Of a stretch of DNA of 42,583 nucleotides, positions 39,604-42,583 are shown piece by piece. This stretch comes from Thermoanaerobaculia bacterium (lineage in GTDB: Bacteria > Acidobacteriota > Thermoanaerobaculia > Multivoradales > JAHEKO01): NCBI GenBank assembly GCA_945787635.1, contig CALZIK010000056.1, forward strand, positions 1 to 42,583, in the 5' to 3' direction. Position numbers and translations under genes: made by a program. The notes under the pieces were generated by a model. That model was not told the DNA's origin, made no database searches, and worked only from the letters and a program-made list of their open reading frames with translations. Position 1 is the first letter of the stretch, and the number at the start of each line of letters is the position of its first letter.

Positions 39604-41373
39604 ATGCCGACCTTCCGACCGTTCGAGCCCGAAAGCCACGAGCGCGAGCTTATCTCCATTCTCGGAGAGCTCGCGGAGCTCGAGACCTTCGGAGCGCTGG
39701 AGCTCCAGAGGGTTCTACGCCGGTATCCCAAGAACGGGCGGGGCCTGTTCTCGAAGAGCGAGCTGGTCCGAGGCTTCCGACGATTCCGCAACCGGCTGGG
39801 TCCTTCCTTGGATGGCGATGCCCTCCTCGAGCGCCTGCGCATGAAGCCGGTGCGAACCATGAGCGGCGTCGCACCGGTCACCATCTTGACCAAGCCCTTC
39901 CCGTGCCCGGGGCGTTGCATCTTCTGCCCGAGCGACGTTCGCATGCCGAAGAGCTATCTCTCGGACGAGCCCGGTGCCCAGCGCGCCGCACAGCATCAGT
40001 TCGATCCGTATCTTCAGACTCTCTCGCGGCTCCACGCCTACCACAACAACGGCCATCGAACCGACAAGGTCGAGTTGATCATCCTGGGAGGCACCTGGTC
40101 CTCATATCCGGAGGCCTACCAGATCTGGTTCGTCAAGCGCTGCTTCGACGCGATGAACGACTTTTCCGGCGAGAGCGCCGCGCCACTGGCTCCGACCGAA
40201 CCGGTGATCGACTTTCGCCTCTTGGAGGAGCGCATCGACGGGCAGTCGATCGATCGCAGCTACAACCAGGTCGTCTCGGACTTCGCCGAGGGCGCGGTGA
40301 TCGACCACGAGACCGCAACCTGGAGCAAGCTCGAAGAGCTTCAACGGGTCAACGAGGGAGTCCGGACGCGGTGCGTCGGACTGGTCGTCGAAACCCGACC
40401 CGATCACCTGACGCTCGACGAAGCCCTGCGCATGCGCCGGCTCGGGGCCACCAAGGTCCAGATCGGCTATCAGAGCCTCTCGGACCGGGTTCTCGCTCTC
40501 AACAAGCGGGGACACGACGTCGCGGCTACGCGCGAGGCGATGAGAGTTCTGCGCAGGGTCGGCTTCAAGATTCACGCCCACTGGATGCCCAATCTCTACG
40601 GCTCCGACCCGGCCGCCGACCTGCTCGACTACGAGCGCATCTTCGAGGATCAGGACCTGCGTCCCGACGAGCTCAAGATCTACCCGTGCAGCTTGATCGA
40701 GAGCGCCGAGCTGATGGCCTTCTACAAGCGCGGCGAATGGCGCCCTTACGAGCACGACGAGCTGCTCCGAGTGCTCACCCGGTGCATGCATCGCACACCC
40801 CGGTACTGCCGCTTGACCCGGGTGATCCGAGACATCCCGGGCACCGACATCGTCGACGGCAACCGCGTCACCAACTTCCGGGAGCTGGCCGAGCGAGAAC
40901 TGCAACAACTGGGCATGGCCAGCGCCGAGATCCGCGCGAGGGAGATTCGAGATCTGGAGATCGTAAGCTCCGACCTTAGCCTCGAGACGACCGAATACGA
41001 CACCGCTATCGGCCGCGAGCAGTTTCTCGAGTTCGTGACTGCCGAAGACCGGATCGCGGGCTTTTTGCGGCTGAGCTTGCCGGCCGAACCGGTCCCGATA
41101 CCGGAGATTCGCGACTCCGCGATGATCCGGGAGGTCCACGTCTACGGCGGGCTGGTCGGCCTCGGCAGGCGCCGGCAGGGACTCCCCCAGCATCTCGGCC
41201 TCGGACGACGACTGGTCGCGGAAGCCGAGCGCCGCGCGGCCGCGGCCGGCTATCCGAACCTGGCGGTTATCTCGTCGGTCGGCACGCGTGAGTACTACCG
41301 GCGACTCGGCTTCCAGGACGGGTCGCTCTATCAGACCAAGCCGCTCGCCGCCGCGCTCAGATCGGAGGGTTAG
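39604..41373 (+). CDS. elp3: Elp3-type radical SAM / GNAT tRNA uridine-34 modification enzyme
   Basis: A protein of 589 residues. It has a radical-SAM domain with the CxxxCxxC cluster motif Cys101, Cys105, Cys108 ('PFPCPGRCIFCPSD'), preceded by 'VRTMSGVAPVTILTKP' and followed by 'LILGGTWSSYP', 'VGLVVETRPDHLTLDEALRMRRLGATKVQIGYQSLSD', and 'KIHAHWMPNLYGSDP'. The C-terminal 150 residues form a GNAT acetyltransferase ('IREVHVYGGLVGLGR', 'VISSVGTREYYRRLGF'). Elp3 makes carboxymethyl uridine at the wobble position from acetyl-CoA and SAM. Archaeal and bacterial Elp3 act without the rest of the eukaryotic Elongator. The ATG at 39604 is followed at once by family sequence; no ribosome binding site is seen and the message may be nearly leaderless. 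It is divergent from the Trm9-like gene. Confidence 0.92.
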   Translation: MPTFRPFEPESHERELISILGELAELETFGALELQRVLRRYPKNGRGLFSKSELVRGFRRFRNRLGPSLDGDALLERLRMKPVRTMSGVAPVTILTKPFPCPGRCIFCPSDVRMPKSYLSDEPGAQRAAQHQFDPYLQTLSRLHAYHNNGHRTDKVELIILGGTWSSYPEAYQIWFVKRCFDAMNDFSGESAAPLAPTEPVIDFRLLEERIDGQSIDRSYNQVVSDFAEGAVIDHETATWSKLEELQRVNEGVRTRCVGLVVETRPDHLTLDEALRMRRLGATKVQIGYQSLSDRVLALNKRGHDVAATREAMRVLRRVGFKIHAHWMPNLYGSDPAADLLDYERIFEDQDLRPDELKIYPCSLIESAELMAFYKRGEWRPYEHDELLRVLTRCMHRTPRYCRLTRVIRDIPGTDIVDGNRVTNFRELAERELQQLGMASAEIRAREIRDLEIVSSDLSLETTEYDTAIGREQFLEFVTAEDRIAGFLRLSLPAEPVPIPEIRDSAMIREVHVYGGLVGLGRRRQGLPQHLGLGRRLVAEAERRAAAAGYPNLAVISSVGTREYYRRLGFQDGSLYQTKPLAAALRSEG

Positions 41374-41378
41374 CTCAC

Positions 41379-42583
41379 CTATTCGGCGATCTCTTCGAGG
41401 ATCTTCCAGAGCTCGCCTTCTCGCACGAGCTCGAGCTTTTTGTTGACTTTGTCTCGAAAGGTATTCGATCGGTACTCCTGCGCGAAGGTGATCGCCGCCC
41501 GATTCGGTCCCGCGATTCGGGTCTGGAAACCCGAGAGCGCGACCTCAATGAACTCCGGCGCAGTCAGACGCTGTCGGCGCAGAGCTTCCCATTCGCTCCG
41601 GTTTATTCCCCCGGGCGGAACGAAACTCTGAGCGTAGAAGCTCAGATAGTCGTCTGCGCGCCGACCGGACCAGGCTCGAGCCCAGGCGCGGGCGAAGGCC
41701 ACGAGGTCGCCCGGAACCGGAGGCACCCCACTCACCTCGATCTCCGAATCGGCGCGGGGAATCGCGGGTAGATCCGCAGACTCGACGGCGGTCTCTTCCG
41801 GAGGGACCGGACGCGGCGACCGCACCGGCACTTCCGCCGGTATCGGCAGCGCGCTCACGGCGCTCTCCAGTTCGGTCACCCGCGTCTCGAGCTCTCGGTT
41901 CGAATCCTCGCTCTCAGCCAGCGCAGCACGCGCTTTCGTCAGATCGTCATCGAGCCGCGCCGCCATCGAGGCCCTCGCGCTGGCACGCTCCCACTCGGCA
42001 CGCCAGCTCTGCGTTTCCTTCTCCAGCTCGCTCACCCGGCTCGCGAGGTCGCGATTGGCAGCCTCGCGCTGGGAGAGCGCCGCGCGCGCGCGCGCCAACT
42101 CGTCTTCGAGCTCGGACAGCGTGTTGGTCATCACAGCGGCCTGCTTTTTCTCGGTGGCCGAGCTTTCCGCGATCGTTTCCAGCTCGGTCACCCGCGCCTC
42201 GAGGTCTCGGTTCGCCGTCTCACTCGAAACAAGCGAGGCCCGCGCCTGGGCCAGATCCTCTTCGAGCCCGGATAGCGTCTCGGCCATCGCCGCACCGCGC
42301 TCTTTCTCGGCCTCCAGGCTCGCCGAGGCTGTCTCCAGCTCGGCCACCCGGGACTCGAGGCCACGGTTCGCTGTCTCACTCGAAGCAAGCGAGCCCCGCG
42401 CCCTGGCCAGCTCGGCTTCGAGCCCGGATAGCGTCTCGGCCATCGCGGCACCGCGCTCTTTCTCGGCCTCCAGGCTCGCCGAGGCTGTCTCCAGCTCGGC
42501 CACCCGGGACTCGAGGTCTCGGTTCGCCGTCTCACTCGAAGCAAGCGAGCCCCGCGCCTGGGCCAGCTCGGCTTCGAGCCCGG
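41379..42583 (-). CDS. Coiled-coil protein with 52-residue repeats and C-terminal SnoaL/Cds6-like domain, 5' end beyond window
   Basis: At least 400 residues in frame, open to the window edge. From residue 1 of the visible part there are heptad-rich 52-residue repeats, each starting 'V(A/T/S)ELE' and ending near 'ANR(D/G)LE(S/A)R', at least four full units. Upstream units are nearly identical and downstream ones more diverged. After a Pro/Glu-rich linker comes a C-terminal domain 'LVAFARAWARAWSGRRADDYLSFYAQSFVPPGGINRSEWEALRRQRL', resembling the NTF2/SnoaL-type 'Cds6' domain often found at the end of large periplasmic or membrane-anchored coiled-coil proteins. Function is not known; the N-terminus is missing, so localisation cannot be judged. 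It ends five bases from the convergent elp3 stop, with no terminator between. Confidence 0.82.
   Translation of the reverse strand, partial: GLEAELAQARGSLASSETANRDLESRVAELETASASLEAEKERGAAMAETLSGLEAELARARGSLASSETANRGLESRVAELETASASLEAEKERGAAMAETLSGLEEDLAQARASLVSSETANRDLEARVTELETIAESSATEKKQAAVMTNTLSELEDELARARAALSQREAANRDLASRVSELEKETQSWRAEWERASARASMAARLDDDLTKARAALAESEDSNRELETRVTELESAVSALPIPAEVPVRSPRPVPPEETAVESADLPAIPRADSEIEVSGVPPVPGDLVAFARAWARAWSGRRADDYLSFYAQSFVPPGGINRSEWEALRRQRLTAPEFIEVALSGFQTRIAGPNRAAITFAQEYRSNTFRDKVNKKLELVREGELWKILEEIAE
42188..42583. repeat. 156-bp coding tandem repeat
   Basis: Successive units are 156 bases long (52 codons); for example 42302-42360 is repeated at 42458-42516 with identical bases. 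Close identity at the DNA level between adjacent units implies recent duplication or ongoing slippage. More units probably continue beyond the window edge. Confidence 0.8.

Noticed and set aside
42188-42583. CRISPR-like array.
   Set aside because: The repeats are 156 bases, contiguous, in frame and coding for coiled coil, with no spacers.

Overview
The window is a high-GC, gene-dense bacterial chromosome segment with about 35 genes and no tRNA, rRNA, CRISPR array, insertion sequence or phage gene that I can see. The large Oar-type TonB-dependent receptor with an N-terminal carboxypeptidase-regulatory domain, the M20/SurE/CocE-type hydrolases, the SSS symporters and the REP-like intergenic palindromes suggest an Acidobacteriota-like heterotroph. 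That assignment is inference from gene style; no marker gene is present.

Left part (1-16350): catabolic and uptake genes. A CocE/NonD-family hydrolase (cut by the window edge) is coupled to an SSS symporter and divergent from a CoA-acylating methylmalonate-semialdehyde dehydrogenase. Then come an M20 amidohydrolase with an exported SurE nucleotidase, the TonB receptor divergent from a class-III aminotransferase, an operon of symporter, SDR and tartrate/D-malate-type dehydrogenase, and an exported HD hydrolase.

Middle-left (16400-19682): an aromatic amino acid gene encoding chorismate mutase, prephenate dehydratase, ACT domain and DAHP synthase in one chain. It is preceded by what looks like a complete phenylalanine attenuator: promoter, 24-codon leader peptide with four consecutive Phe codons, antiterminator segment, and terminator hairpin with a T6 tract. 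A metallophosphoesterase lipoprotein overlaps its 3' end.

Middle (19657-32793): a membrane/lipid-remodelling island of the kind linked elsewhere to light and singlet-oxygen responses. It holds a CarH/LitR-like MerR regulator, SRPBCC/TIGR01777 proteins, fasciclin, SDR-DUF2867, a COG2907 flavoprotein, DUF1365, two CFA-synthase-like methyltransferases, a SOUL protein, DUF1475, DUF1295 and DUF2878. Three regulated-looking start regions, including that of the regulator gene itself, carry the same motif (TGAACGTTTTGAACG, or one base shorter). The regulator keeps the CarH W-x9-EH motif but has Tyr where the cobalt-ligating His should be. I regard this regulator/operator/lipid cluster and the Phe attenuator as the most interesting parts of the window.

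Right part (32889-42583): an ECF sigma factor, a double-zinc-finger anti-sigma factor and a small membrane protein in one operon; a lipoprotein with a beta-propeller di-haem protein; a DUF72 protein; a Trm9-like methyltransferase back-to-back with elp3 (a possible bacterial wobble-uridine modification pair); and a partial coiled-coil protein built of 52-residue repeats. No gene-free stretch exceeds 300 bases; the longest (10395-10666) holds divergent leaders only.
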